This document shows, in pieces, positions 9,327 through 17,440 of a DNA stretch of 64,000 nucleotides. Where the stretch lies: NCBI RefSeq assembly GCF_001422365.1, contig NZ_LMMT01000039.1, forward strand, positions 370,138 through 434,137, in the 5' to 3' direction. Positions within the stretch are counted from its first letter, which is position 1. The number at the start of each line of letters is the position of its first letter. The stretch is from Pseudorhodoferax sp. Leaf265. Its GTDB lineage: Bacteria; Pseudomonadota; Gammaproteobacteria; Burkholderiales; Burkholderiaceae_C. The notes beneath the pieces are model-generated. The model was not told the origin of the DNA. It worked only from the letters and a program-made list of their open reading frames with translations, and made no database searches. Made by a program: the position numbers and the translations under genes.

Positions 9327-10028
9327 TCAGACGGTGCGAAGCACCATCATCTCCTTGATCTTCCCGATGGCCTTGGTCGGGTTCAGATGCTTGGGGCACA
9401 CGTCCACGCAGTTCATGATCGTGTGGCAGCGGAACAGGCGGTACGGGTCTTCCAGGTTGTCCAGGCGCTCGGCCGTGGCTTCGTCGCGGCTGTCGGCGAT
9501 GAAGCGGTAGGCCTGCAGCAGGCCGGCCGGGCCGACGAACTTGTCCGGGTTCCACCAGAAGCTCGGGCAGCTCGTGGAGCAGCTCGCGCACAGGATGCAC
9601 TCGTACAAACCGTTCAGCTCCTCGCGCTCCTCGGGCGATTGCAGGCGTTCCTTGTCGGGTGCCAGGCTCTCGGTGATGAGGTAGGGCTTGATGGAGTGGT
9701 ACTGCTTGAAGAACTGCGTCATGTCCACGATCAGGTCGCGGATCACGGGCAGGCCGGGCAGCGGCTTCAGGACCACGGGGTCCTTCAGCGTGTTCATGTT
9801 GGTCAGGCAGGCCAGGCCGTTCTTACCGTTGATGTTCATCGCGTCCGAGCCGCAGACGCCTTCGCGGCAGGAGCGGCGGAACGAGATCGTCGGGTCCTGC
9901 TGCTTGAGCTTGACCAGGGCGTCCAGCAGCATGCGTTCGCTGCCGTCGAGTTCGATCTCGACGGTCTGCATGTAGGGCTTGGCGTCCTTGTCCGGGTCGT
10001 AGCGGTAGATCTGGAATGTGCGCTTCAT
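9327..10028 (-). CDS. sdhB: Succinate dehydrogenase iron-sulfur subunit
   Basis: Electron-transfer subunit of complex II. 233 residues: a plant-type ferredoxin N-domain with [2Fe-2S] cysteines (SCREGVCGSDAM, then GLAC), and a C-domain with [4Fe-4S] (CILCASC) and [3Fe-4S] (CHTIMNCVDVCPK) ligands. ATG at 10028 gives MKRTFQIYRYDPDKD, the usual start, with AAGG about 10 nt upstream. It lies 14 nt after sdhA in the operon and acts at the cytoplasmic face of the inner membrane with SdhA and the SdhC/SdhD anchor. Confidence 0.98.
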   Translation of the reverse strand: MKRTFQIYRYDPDKDAKPYMQTVEIELDGSERMLLDALVKLKQQDPTISFRRSCREGVCGSDAMNINGKNGLACLTNMNTLKDPVVLKPLPGLPVIRDLIVDMTQFFKQYHSIKPYLITESLAPDKERLQSPEEREELNGLYECILCASCSTSCPSFWWNPDKFVGPAGLLQAYRFIADSRDEATAERLDNLEDPYRLFRCHTIMNCVDVCPKHLNPTKAIGKIKEMMVLRTV

Positions 10029-10042
10029 CGTGTGGGACCTTG

Positions 10043-11848
10043 TTAGAACGTACGGACCTTGGGCGGGATCGAATCGACCGTCAGGGGCTTCAGGTTGACC
10101 GGCTTGTAGGTCAGGTTGTTGCCTTCGCTGTGCCACAGCGTGTGCTTCATCCATTCCTTGTCGTTGCGGCCTAGCGGGAACTCGGCGTGGTCGGCCGGGT
10201 GCTCGTAGTCGTAGACGGTGTGGGCGCCGCGGCATTCCTTGCGGGCGGCGGCCGAGGTCATGGTGGCCTGGGCGACTTCGATCAGGTTGTCGACTTCCAG
10301 GGCTTCCATGCGGGCCGTGTTCCAGACCATGGACTTATCCTTCAGCGTGACGCCGGAGACGCGGTCACGGATGGCGTTCACCTTGGTCACGCCCTCGTCC
10401 ATGCTGGCCTGCGTGCGGAACACGCCAGCGTGCTGCTGCATGGTGGCGCGGATGTCGTTGGCCACGTCCTGCGCGTAGGCCCCGCCCGTGGAGTCCTGCA
10501 GCTGGTTCAGGCGGGCCAGCGTCTTGTCGCCCGCGTCGGCCGGCAGCGGCTTGTGCTCGCCCGAGCCCTTGACGAACTCGACGATGTGCTTGCCTGCGGA
10601 TTTGCCGAACACCAGCAGGTCCAGCAGCGAGTTCGTGCCCAGGCGGTTGGCGCCGTGCACCGACACGCAGGAGCACTCGCCGACCGCGTACAGGCCGTTG
10701 ACGATGTTGTTCTGCTGGCCGTCGTGCGTGACCACCTGGCCGTTGATGTTGGTCGGGATGCCACCCATCTGGTAATGGATGGTCGGTACCACGGGAATCG
10801 GTTCCTTGGTGATGTCGACGTTGGCGAAGTTGTGGCCGATCTCTTCCACCGAGGGCAGGCGCTTGCGGATGGTGTCGGCGCCCAGGTGGTCCAGCTTCAT
10901 GAGGATGTAGTCCTTGTTGGGACCGCAACCGCGACCTTCCTTGATTTCCTGGTCCATGGAGCGCGAGACGAAGTCGCGCGGTGCCAAGTCCTTCAGCGTG
11001 GGCGCATAGCGCTCCATGAAGCGTTCGCCGTTGCTGTTCAGAAGGATCGCGCCTTCGCCGCGGCAGCCTTCGGTCAGCAGCACGCCGGCACCGGCCACGC
11101 CGGTCGGGTGGAACTGCCAGAACTCCATGTCCTGCAGCGGGATGCCGGCGCGTGCCGCCATGCCCAGGCCGTCGCCGGTGTTGATGAAGGCGTTGGTCGA
11201 TGCCGCGAAGATGCGGCCGGCACCGCCGGTGGCCAGCAGCACGGCCTTGGCCTGCAGCGCGTAGAGCTCACCGGTTTCCAATTCGAGGGCGGTCACGCCG
11301 ACCACGTCGCCATCGGCGTCGCGGATCAGGTCCAGCGCCATCCACTCGACGAAGAAGTTGGTCTTGGCCTTGACGTTCTGCTGGTACAGCGTGTGCAGCA
11401 TGGCGTGGCCGGTGCGGTCGGCCGCGGCGCAGGCGCGCTGCACGGGTTTCTCGCCGTAGTTGGCGGTGTGGCCGCCGAAGGGGCGCTGGTAGATCGTGCC
11501 GTCGGGGTTGCGGTCGAACGGCATGCCGAAGTGCTCGAGCTCGATCACGACCTTGGGCGCTTCACGGCACATGAACTCGATGGCGTCCTGGTCGCCCAGC
11601 CAGTCGGAGCCCTTGATGGTGTCGTAGAAGTGGTAGTGCCAGTTGTCCTCGGACATGTTGCCCAGCGAGGCAGACACGCCGCCCTGCGCTGCCACGGTGT
11701 GCGAACGCGTCGGAAAGACCTTGGACAGCGAGGCGACGGACAGGCCGGCGCGCGAGAGTTCGAGTGCGGCGCGCATGCCGGAGCCGCCGGCGCCGACGAT
11801 CACGACGTCGAACTTGCGCTTGTTGATGTTCTGCTTGGTGTAGCTCAT
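10043..11848 (-). CDS. sdhA: Succinate dehydrogenase flavoprotein subunit
   Basis: Catalytic subunit that oxidises succinate to fumarate and carries covalent FAD. 601 residues from MSYTKQNINKRKFDVV. The Rossmann motif GAGGSGMRAALELS is followed by His50 in RSHTVAAQGG, the expected FAD attachment residue. Later blocks include FHPTG, GEGAILLNSNGERFM and GGIPTN. ATG 11848 has GGAG at about 9 nt, located inside the sdhD 3' end; the gap to sdhD is 2 nt. Confidence 0.98.
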   Translation of the reverse strand: MSYTKQNINKRKFDVVIVGAGGSGMRAALELSRAGLSVASLSKVFPTRSHTVAAQGGVSASLGNMSEDNWHYHFYDTIKGSDWLGDQDAIEFMCREAPKVVIELEHFGMPFDRNPDGTIYQRPFGGHTANYGEKPVQRACAAADRTGHAMLHTLYQQNVKAKTNFFVEWMALDLIRDADGDVVGVTALELETGELYALQAKAVLLATGGAGRIFAASTNAFINTGDGLGMAARAGIPLQDMEFWQFHPTGVAGAGVLLTEGCRGEGAILLNSNGERFMERYAPTLKDLAPRDFVSRSMDQEIKEGRGCGPNKDYILMKLDHLGADTIRKRLPSVEEIGHNFANVDITKEPIPVVPTIHYQMGGIPTNINGQVVTHDGQQNNIVNGLYAVGECSCVSVHGANRLGTNSLLDLLVFGKSAGKHIVEFVKGSGEHKPLPADAGDKTLARLNQLQDSTGGAYAQDVANDIRATMQQHAGVFRTQASMDEGVTKVNAIRDRVSGVTLKDKSMVWNTARMEALEVDNLIEVAQATMTSAAARKECRGAHTVYDYEHPADHAEFPLGRNDKEWMKHTLWHSEGNNLTYKPVNLKPLTVDSIPPKVRTF

Positions 11849-11850
11849 GC

Positions 11851-12219
11851 TCACAGTCTCCAGAGGACTTGGATGGCCCAGCCGGCACAGCCGACCAGCC
11901 AGACGATGGTGAAAATCTGGAGCACGAGACGGAGCCAGACTGCTGCGGTGATGTAGTCCATCAGCACATCGCGCATGCCCACCCACACGTGGTAGAGCAG
12001 GGCGACGATGACGGAGAAGGTCAGTACCTTCATCCATTGGGCCGCGAAGATGCCGGCCCACAGGTCATAGCCGATGGGGCCCTTGGTCAGCAGCAGCTGC
12101 GCCAGCACGATGACGGTGAACAGCGCCATGAGCACGCCGGTGACGCGCTGCGCGAGCCAGTCGCGCAGGCCGTAGTGCGCACCGACGACGATGCGCTTGG
12201 ATCCGTAGTTGACAGCCAT
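11851..12219 (-). CDS. sdhD: Succinate dehydrogenase membrane anchor subunit SdhD
   Basis: 122 residues with three predicted transmembrane helices (around residues 23-45, 58-80 and 95-118). These include GVLMALFTVIVLAQLLL and SVIVALLYHVWVGMRDVLMDY, where the His is a likely heme b ligand. With SdhC it anchors SdhAB and forms the ubiquinone site. ATG 12219 gives MAVNYGSKRIVVGAHYGLRDW. It is 23 nt from sdhC and nearly abuts sdhA. Confidence 0.94.
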   Translation of the reverse strand: MAVNYGSKRIVVGAHYGLRDWLAQRVTGVLMALFTVIVLAQLLLTKGPIGYDLWAGIFAAQWMKVLTFSVIVALLYHVWVGMRDVLMDYITAAVWLRLVLQIFTIVWLVGCAGWAIQVLWRL

Positions 12220-12242
12220 GGGGAGACTTTTCCTTGTTGTGA

Positions 12243-12689
12243 TCAGTAGACGCCGAACAGCTTCAAACCCAGCACCAGCGTGAGGCCCAGGCTCAGCGCC
12301 AGCACGGTGACGGCCGAGGTCTTGCCGAACTGCTTGTTCACGGCGTTGTGACTCACGTCCATCCACAGATGACGCAGGCCTGCGATGAAATGGTGCAGGT
12401 AGGCCCACATCAGTGCCAGCACCACCAGCTTGAGGAACCAGCCGGGTGCGAAGCCCAGGCCGGTGCTGAATGCGGCCTTGAAGCGTGCGAACGACAGCTC
12501 GGAGGTGACCGAGGTGTCGAACATCCAGATGATGAAGGGCATCAACAGGAACATCAGCACGCCGCTGGCGCGGTGCAGGATGGACACCCAGCCTGCGGCC
12601 GGCAGCCGGTAGGTCGGCAGATCGGTGAGGGCGTTGATGTTGCGGAACTCGGGGCGTTTGGGTCGTGCTGAGGAGGCGGCTTCTGTCAT
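12243..12689 (-). CDS. sdhC: Succinate dehydrogenase cytochrome b556 subunit SdhC
   Basis: 148 residues. The cytoplasmic N-terminus RPEFRNINALTDLPTYRLP is followed by SILHRASGVLMFLLMP and two further transmembrane helices. HHFIAGLRHLWMD contains the conserved heme-ligand His region. It is first in the sdhCDAB-sdhE-gltA transcript. The 136-nt upstream gap to the gntR stop contains two short palindromes (12753-12763 and 12782-12793) that may be control sites. Confidence 0.94.
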   Translation of the reverse strand: MTEAASSARPKRPEFRNINALTDLPTYRLPAAGWVSILHRASGVLMFLLMPFIIWMFDTSVTSELSFARFKAAFSTGLGFAPGWFLKLVVLALMWAYLHHFIAGLRHLWMDVSHNAVNKQFGKTSAVTVLALSLGLTLVLGLKLFGVY

Positions 12690-12825
12690 GAATGCGCTTT
12701 CGTGGATGTAACTGCCTTGTAATTGTGTCGCGGCGGTTAACCCAAAATTCTATTGCAATGCAACAGGGCAAACGCGACGAAGCTTTGCAAAGCCAGTCGC
12801 GCATGCGTCTGGCGCTGTGCGAAGG

Positions 12826-13626
12826 TCAGCTCAGATCGTTGCGGTAGTGGTGCGTGTCGGTGCGGTAGAGGCCGCGCCGCAGCTCCATCGGCGTGTCGTT
12901 GTAGGTATAGGCCACGCGCTCCACGCTGAGCAGCGGCGTGGCGGGTGCGACCTGCAGGATAGCGGCCTGCTCGGTGTCGGGCAGCACGGCGCGGATCTTC
13001 TCTTCGGCGCGCACCATGCGCACGCCGAACTCGGTTTCGAACAGCGCGTAAGTGGGGCCGCGAAAGCCCGCCATGCGCTCGGCCGTCAGGCCCTTGAAGG
13101 GGCCGCCTGGCAGCCACAGGTCTTCGAGGATGGTCGGCGTCTGGGCGCCGCCATCGGCGGCGAAGGAGAGCACACGGCGCACCTGCATCACCGCATCGCC
13201 GCCGCGCAGGCCGAGCGCGCGCGCGATCTCGGCGTTGGCGCGGGTGCGTTTGCATTCGAGGAAGCTGCGCTGCGCCGGGCCTTCGCGGTCCACGTCGCCG
13301 TCGTCGGGCACGAGCTTCAAGAAGCGGTAGCGCACATGCTGCTCGGTGTGCGTCGCGACGAAGGTGCCCTTGCCCTGGCGCCGCACCAGTAGATTTTCGC
13401 CAGCCAGTTCATCGACCGCCTTGCGCACCGTGCCCTGGCTCACGCGGAAGCGGGCGGCCAGCTCGATCTCGCTCGGGATCAGCTCTCCGGGCTTCCACTC
13501 GCCGGCCTGCAGCCGCTGCAGGATCAGGCCCTTGATCTGCTGGTACAGCGGGCTGAAGGCCGGTGTGGCATTCGGACCCGTTTCCAGGGGGGGCTCGGCG
13601 GCGTTGCCAGGGGTGGGTGCGGGCAT
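12826..13626 (-). CDS. GntR-family (HutC/UTRA type) transcriptional regulator
   Basis: 266 residues: a GntR winged helix (about residues 24-95, FSPLYQQIKGLILQRL, IPSEIELAARF, SQGTVRKAVDELAGENLLVRR) and a C-terminal UTRA ligand-binding domain (about 115-260). It is divergent from mdh and lies directly upstream of sdhC on the same strand, so it is a good candidate regulator of these TCA genes. The start ATG 13626 precedes the winged helix; longer in-frame forms would cross the mdh promoter and are unlikely. A nested palindrome in the divergent region (13756-13779) resembles the symmetric sites used by this family. The ligand is unknown. Confidence 0.88.
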   Translation of the reverse strand: MPAPTPGNAAEPPLETGPNATPAFSPLYQQIKGLILQRLQAGEWKPGELIPSEIELAARFRVSQGTVRKAVDELAGENLLVRRQGKGTFVATHTEQHVRYRFLKLVPDDGDVDREGPAQRSFLECKRTRANAEIARALGLRGGDAVMQVRRVLSFAADGGAQTPTILEDLWLPGGPFKGLTAERMAGFRGPTYALFETEFGVRMVRAEEKIRAVLPDTEQAAILQVAPATPLLSVERVAYTYNDTPMELRRGLYRTDTHHYRNDLS

Positions 13627-13755
13627 GGAACTTGGGGCAGGTGCCGGGAGTCGGAACGCCTGGCGGGGTTGGGTGACGCGCGGACGGCCGGCGTCTCCGC
13701 CAGCCTTCCATGCCCGCGCACGCGGCGCCGCAGCGCGCGGCTGCGGGGTGGGCAA

Positions 13756-13779
13756 TCTTATCTTATATAAGACATAAGA
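13756..13779. promoter_or_regulatory. Candidate GntR operator in the gntR-mdh divergent region
   Basis: A perfect 12-bp palindrome TCTTATATAAGA (13761-13772) is nested within a second pair of arms, TCTTAT (13756-13761) and ATAAGA (13774-13779). It ends 4 nt before the mdh -35 element and stands out as AT-rich in GC-rich DNA. Assignment to the adjacent GntR protein is inference. Confidence 0.6.
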
Positions 13780-13783
13780 CAAA

Positions 13784-13813
13784 TTGACCACTTTCATGGA
13801 ACACGGGTAAACT
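13784..13813 (+). promoter_or_regulatory. Sigma70-like promoter of mdh
   Basis: TTGACC (13784-13789) and TAAACT (13808-13813) are separated by 18 nt. They lie 87 nt upstream of the mdh start and directly beside the candidate GntR operator. Confidence 0.55.
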
Positions 13814-13900
13814 CTAGGGCTGTCCCCCGGGCCTGCGCGCTCACTGTTCCGTCGCCTGGGCGGGGGTGTTTCTCCCTCCTTCCTTTTCGGAGCCTTCCTC

Positions 13901-14887
13901 ATGAGCAAAAAGCCTGTCCGCGTGGCCGTCACTGGTGCAGCTGGTCAAATCGGTTACGCCCTCCTGTTCCGCATCGCGTCGGGCGAAATGCTGGGCAAGG
14001 ACCAGCCGGTGATCCTGCAATTGCTGGAGATCCCGGACGAGAAGGCCCAGAAGGCGCTCAAGGGCGTGATCATGGAGCTGGACGACTGCGCGTTCCCGCT
14101 GCTGGTCGGCATCGAGGCCCACAGCGACCCGATGACCGCGTTCAAGGACACCGACTACGCGCTGCTGGTCGGCTCGCGTCCGCGTGGCCCCGGCATGGAA
14201 CGTGCCGAACTGCTGGCCGTCAACGGCGCCATCTTCACGGCCCAGGGCAAGGCACTGAACGCCGTCGCCAGCCGCAACGTCAAGGTGCTGGTGGTCGGCA
14301 ACCCCGCCAACACCAACGCCTACATCGCCATGAAGAGTGCGCCGGACCTGCCGCGCAAGAACTTCACCGCCATGCTGCGCCTGGACCACAACCGCGCTGC
14401 CAGCCAGCTGGCCGCCAAGACCGGCAAGCCCGTGGCCGACATCGAGAAGCTGACCGTCTGGGGCAACCACTCGCCGACGATGTACGCCGACTACCGTTTC
14501 GCCACCATCAAGGGCGAGAGCGTGGCCAAGCTGATCAATGACCAGGTCTGGAACGCGGACACCTTCCTGCCCACCGTCGGCAAGCGCGGCGCTGCCATCA
14601 TCGAAGCCCGTGGCCTGTCTTCGGCTGCCTCGGCCGCCAACGCCGCCATCGACCACATGCGCGACTGGGCCCTGGGCACCAACGGCAAGTGGGTCACCAT
14701 GGGCATCCCGTCGGATGGCCAGTACGGCATTCCGAAGGATGTGATGTTCGGCTTCCCCGTCACCTGCGAAAACGGTGAGTACAAGCTGGTCGAGGGCCTG
14801 GAGATCGACGCGTTCAGCCAGGAGCGCATCAACAAGACGCTGAAGGAACTGCAGGACGAGCAGGCCGGCGTCGCCCACCTGCTCTGA
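13901..14887 (+). CDS. mdh: Malate dehydrogenase (NAD-dependent)
   Basis: Interconverts malate and oxaloacetate in the TCA cycle. 328 residues of the MDH type common in Burkholderiales (cytosolic-like). N-terminal NAD fold [19 protein letters not shown]; active-site [14 protein letters not shown] and [11 protein letters not shown], which includes the catalytic His. GGAG lies about 9 nt before ATG 13901. It is divergent from the gntR gene and begins a plus-strand TCA-related group that ends with acnB. Confidence 0.98.
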   Translation: MSKKPVRVAVTGAAGQIGYALLFRIASGEMLGKDQPVILQLLEIPDEKAQKALKGVIMELDDCAFPLLVGIEAHSDPMTAFKDTDYALLVGSRPRGPGMERAELLAVNGAIFTAQGKALNAVASRNVKVLVVGNPANTNAYIAMKSAPDLPRKNFTAMLRLDHNRAASQLAAKTGKPVADIEKLTVWGNHSPTMYADYRFATIKGESVAKLINDQVWNADTFLPTVGKRGAAIIEARGLSSAASAANAAIDHMRDWALGTNGKWVTMGIPSDGQYGIPKDVMFGFPVTCENGEYKLVEGLEIDAFSQERINKTLKELQDEQAGVAHLL

Positions 14888-14910
14888 TCCTCGGACGTTC
14901 GCACGCTCCC

Positions 14911-15705
14911 ATGGCCGACTGGAATCCTGCGTTGTACCGTCGCTTCGAGGACGAGCGCACGCGTCCGGCGGCCGAGCTGTTGGCCCGTGTGCCTTTGGGA
15001 CGTGCGACGTTCGCGGTGGACCTGGGCTGCGGCCCGGGCAATTCCACCGAATTGCTGGTCAAGCGCTTTGCGCAGGCCCGCACCCTGGGCGTCGACAACT
15101 CGGCGTCCATGTTGGTCAGCGCGCGCGCGCGCCTGCCCGACACCGAATTCACAGAGGCCGACATTGCCGCTTGGACGCCCGCTCCGGGCGAGGCGCCCGA
15201 CCTGCTGTTCGCCAATGCGGCACTGCAATGGGTGCCTGACCATGCCGAACTGCTGCCGCGCCTGTTCGGCCTGCTGGCCCCGGGTGGCGTGCTGGCCATC
15301 CAGATGCCCGACAACTGGCAGGAGCCCTCGCACCGCCTGATGCGCGAAGTCGCGCGCGACGCGGCATGGGCCGCCCAGATCGGCGATGCGGAAAGCCTGC
15401 GCACGCCGCTGCTGGGCATTGGCCGCTACTACGACCTGCTGGCGCCGTTGGCGGCCGAGGTCGATGTCTGGCACACCATCTACCAGCACCGCATGGCCGG
15501 TCCTGGTGCCATCGTTGAATGGCTGCGCGGCACCGGCCTGCGGCCTTTCGTCGATCCGCTGTCCGATGCGCAGCGGGCCGGCTTCCTGGCCGAGTACGAG
15601 CGCCGCATCGACGCGGCCTATCCGCTGCGCGCAGACGGCCAGCGCCTGCTGGCCTTCCCGCGCTTGTTTCTCGTGGCCCGCAAGGCCGAAGACTCCGCGC
15701 CATGA
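14911..15705 (+). CDS. tam: Trans-aconitate 2-methyltransferase
   Basis: SAM-dependent methyltransferase. The 264-residue protein aligns by eye along its whole length with the E. coli Tam pattern: N-terminal [20 protein letters not shown], the SAM loop [38 protein letters not shown] and the C-terminal [13 protein letters not shown]. Tam methylates trans-aconitate, a spontaneous isomer of cis-aconitate that inhibits aconitase, so a place near acnB makes sense. It follows mdh by 23 nt, and its stop overlaps the next start (ATGA). Confidence 0.92.
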   Translation: MADWNPALYRRFEDERTRPAAELLARVPLGRATFAVDLGCGPGNSTELLVKRFAQARTLGVDNSASMLVSARARLPDTEFTEADIAAWTPAPGEAPDLLFANAALQWVPDHAELLPRLFGLLAPGGVLAIQMPDNWQEPSHRLMREVARDAAWAAQIGDAESLRTPLLGIGRYYDLLAPLAAEVDVWHTIYQHRMAGPGAIVEWLRGTGLRPFVDPLSDAQRAGFLAEYERRIDAAYPLRADGQRLLAFPRLFLVARKAEDSAP

Positions 15706-16730
15706 CCCGTTCGAGCCCCGCCCATCCACGCGACGTGCTGCTGGGCGCACACGCCGGCCAGATCGTGCTGCCGGTGTGCGACCACTACAGCGGCGTCGAG
15801 CTGCGCATGCGCAAGAGCCTGGCGCTGCAGGCCGAGATGATCGAGGAGTTCGGCGCCTGCGTGTTCGACGTGACGCTGGACTGCGAAGACGGCGCCCCCG
15901 TCGGCGGCGAGGCCGACCACGCCGCGCTGGTCGTCGCCCTCGCGCAGGCCGCCGGCCCGCGTGCCCGCGTGGCCGTGCGCGTGCACCCGGTGGACCATCC
16001 TTGCTTCGAGGCCGACATGGCGACCATCGCCGGCCAGGTCGGCGGCCGGCTTGCCCACATCATGGTGCCCAAGGTCGAGAGCGTGCAGGACGTCGAACGG
16101 GCCGAGCGCGCCTTGCTGGCCGCCGGTGCCGCCGACCTGCCGCTGCAGGTGCTCGTCGAATCGCCCGGCGCCGTGCACCGCGCCTTCGACATCGCCGCGC
16201 ATCCGCGCGTGCAGTCCATCAGCTTCGGGCTCATGGACTTCGTTTCTGCCCATGCGGGCGCGATCCCGGCCGAGGGCATGAGCGCCCAGGGCCAGTTCAC
16301 GCATCCGCTGGTGGTGCGTGCCAAGCTCGAGATCGCCTCGGCTTGCCACGCACATGGCAAGGTGCCCTCGCACTGTGTGGTCACCGAGTTCAGCGACGCC
16401 GACGCGATGCGCGCGGCCGCCCGCCGCGCCGCGCGCGAGTTCGGCTACACGCGCATGTGGAGCATCCACCCCGCGCAGATCCGTCCCATCGTCGAGGCAC
16501 TGGCCCCCAGCGCCGAAGAGATCGATACCGCGAGCCGCCTGATCGAGGCCGCGGTGTCGGCCGAGTGGGCGCCTGTCGCGTTCGAGAAGCAGTTGCACGA
16601 CCGTGCCAGCTACCGCTATTTCTGGCAGGTGCTGGAACGTGCACACCAGACCGGCCGGCGCCTGCCAGCCGAAATGCAGTCCTATTTTTCCGACCATCCG
16701 GCCCAGACCGCGCCGGCCAAGGAGGCATGA
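15702..16730 (+). CDS. CitE-like CoA-ester lyase (HpcH/HpaI aldolase family)
   Basis: 342 residues of the citrate lyase beta/malyl-CoA lyase-like TIM-barrel family. Visible elements are an N-terminal [27 protein letters not shown] (acidic metal-site region), [13 protein letters not shown] and [11 protein letters not shown]-terminal segment follows with [16 protein letters not shown]. Family members cleave or form malyl-, citramalyl- or related CoA thioesters; no citrate lyase alpha/gamma genes are nearby, so citrate lyase itself is unlikely. It starts in an ATGA overlap with tam, suggesting co-translation. The substrate is not determinable here. Confidence 0.82.
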   Translation: MTRSSPAHPRDVLLGAHAGQIVLPVCDHYSGVELRMRKSLALQAEMIEEFGACVFDVTLDCEDGAPVGGEADHAALVVALAQAAGPRARVAVRVHPVDHPCFEADMATIAGQVGGRLAHIMVPKVESVQDVERAERALLAAGAADLPLQVLVESPGAVHRAFDIAAHPRVQSISFGLMDFVSAHAGAIPAEGMSAQGQFTHPLVVRAKLEIASACHAHGKVPSHCVVTEFSDADAMRAAARRAAREFGYTRMWSIHPAQIRPIVEALAPSAEEIDTASRLIEAAVSAEWAPVAFEKQLHDRASYRYFWQVLERAHQTGRRLPAEMQSYFSDHPAQTAPAKEA

Positions 16731-16732
16731 GC

Positions 16733-17392
16733 ATGATGAAGTCCACGCTGTTGACCCTGGTTCTGGCCGCCTCGGCCGGTGTTGCATTGGCCCAGAGCGA
16801 CGCCGCCAAGGCGCCTGCGAGGGCGGCGGCCAAGCCGGCCGCCAAGAGCACCGCGGCCAAGGCGCCCGCCAGCAGCACCAAGACGAACACGGCCAAGACG
16901 ACCACCGCCAAGAAGGCCGCGCCCGCCAAGGGCAAGCTCGACGTGGACCAGCTGGCTGCACACACGCCCGCCACCGAAGCCGTGCTGGGCGCCGCCGAAC
17001 TGGCGATCGCCGAACGTGTGCACGTCGGTGCGCTGCCCTGCGAACTGGGCAACACCGTGCAGCTGACGGCCGATGCTGCCAAGCCGGGCTACTTCGACCT
17101 GCAGATCGCCAAGACACGCTACCGCCTGATTCCTGTGGCCACCACCACCGGCGCCATCCGCCTGGAAGACGCGCATTCCGGCGCCGTCTGGCTGCAGCTG
17201 GCCAACAAGTCCATGCTCATGAACCACAAGCTCGGTCAGCGCATGGCCGACGAATGCAAGAGCCCGCAGCAGGTGGCCGTGGCCGAGCAGTTCAAGCTCA
17301 CACCGCCGCCCAGCGTGCTCGACGCCGCGCCGGCACCGGCCCAACTGCCCGCTGGCACGGCCGTTGCTGCGCAGCCGGCGGCCAACCGCTGA
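16733..17392 (+). CDS. Exported Ala/Lys/Thr-rich hypothetical protein
   Basis: 219 residues. A signal peptide (MMKSTLLTLVLAASAGVALA-Q) is followed by a low-complexity Ala/Lys/Thr/Pro segment (about residues 22-70) and a folded-looking part (75-195). That part contains HVGALPCELGNTVQLT and ADECKSPQQVAVAEQ, two Cys that could form a disulfide. A second Pro/Ala tail follows. ATG 16733 is chosen because AAGGAGG sits 7 nt upstream; ATG 16727 would be 1 nt from it. It lies 2 nt after the lyase gene and 48 nt before acnB. I do not recognise a named family, and the function is unknown; periplasmic location is inferred. Confidence 0.8.
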   Translation: MMKSTLLTLVLAASAGVALAQSDAAKAPARAAAKPAAKSTAAKAPASSTKTNTAKTTTAKKAAPAKGKLDVDQLAAHTPATEAVLGAAELAIAERVHVGALPCELGNTVQLTADAAKPGYFDLQIAKTRYRLIPVATTTGAIRLEDAHSGAVWLQLANKSMLMNHKLGQRMADECKSPQQVAVAEQFKLTPPPSVLDAAPAPAQLPAGTAVAAQPAANR

Positions 17393-17440
17393 CCGCGCGC
17401 GCACCCCTTTCCCCACATCCCAGAACCGGAGAAGAACGCC

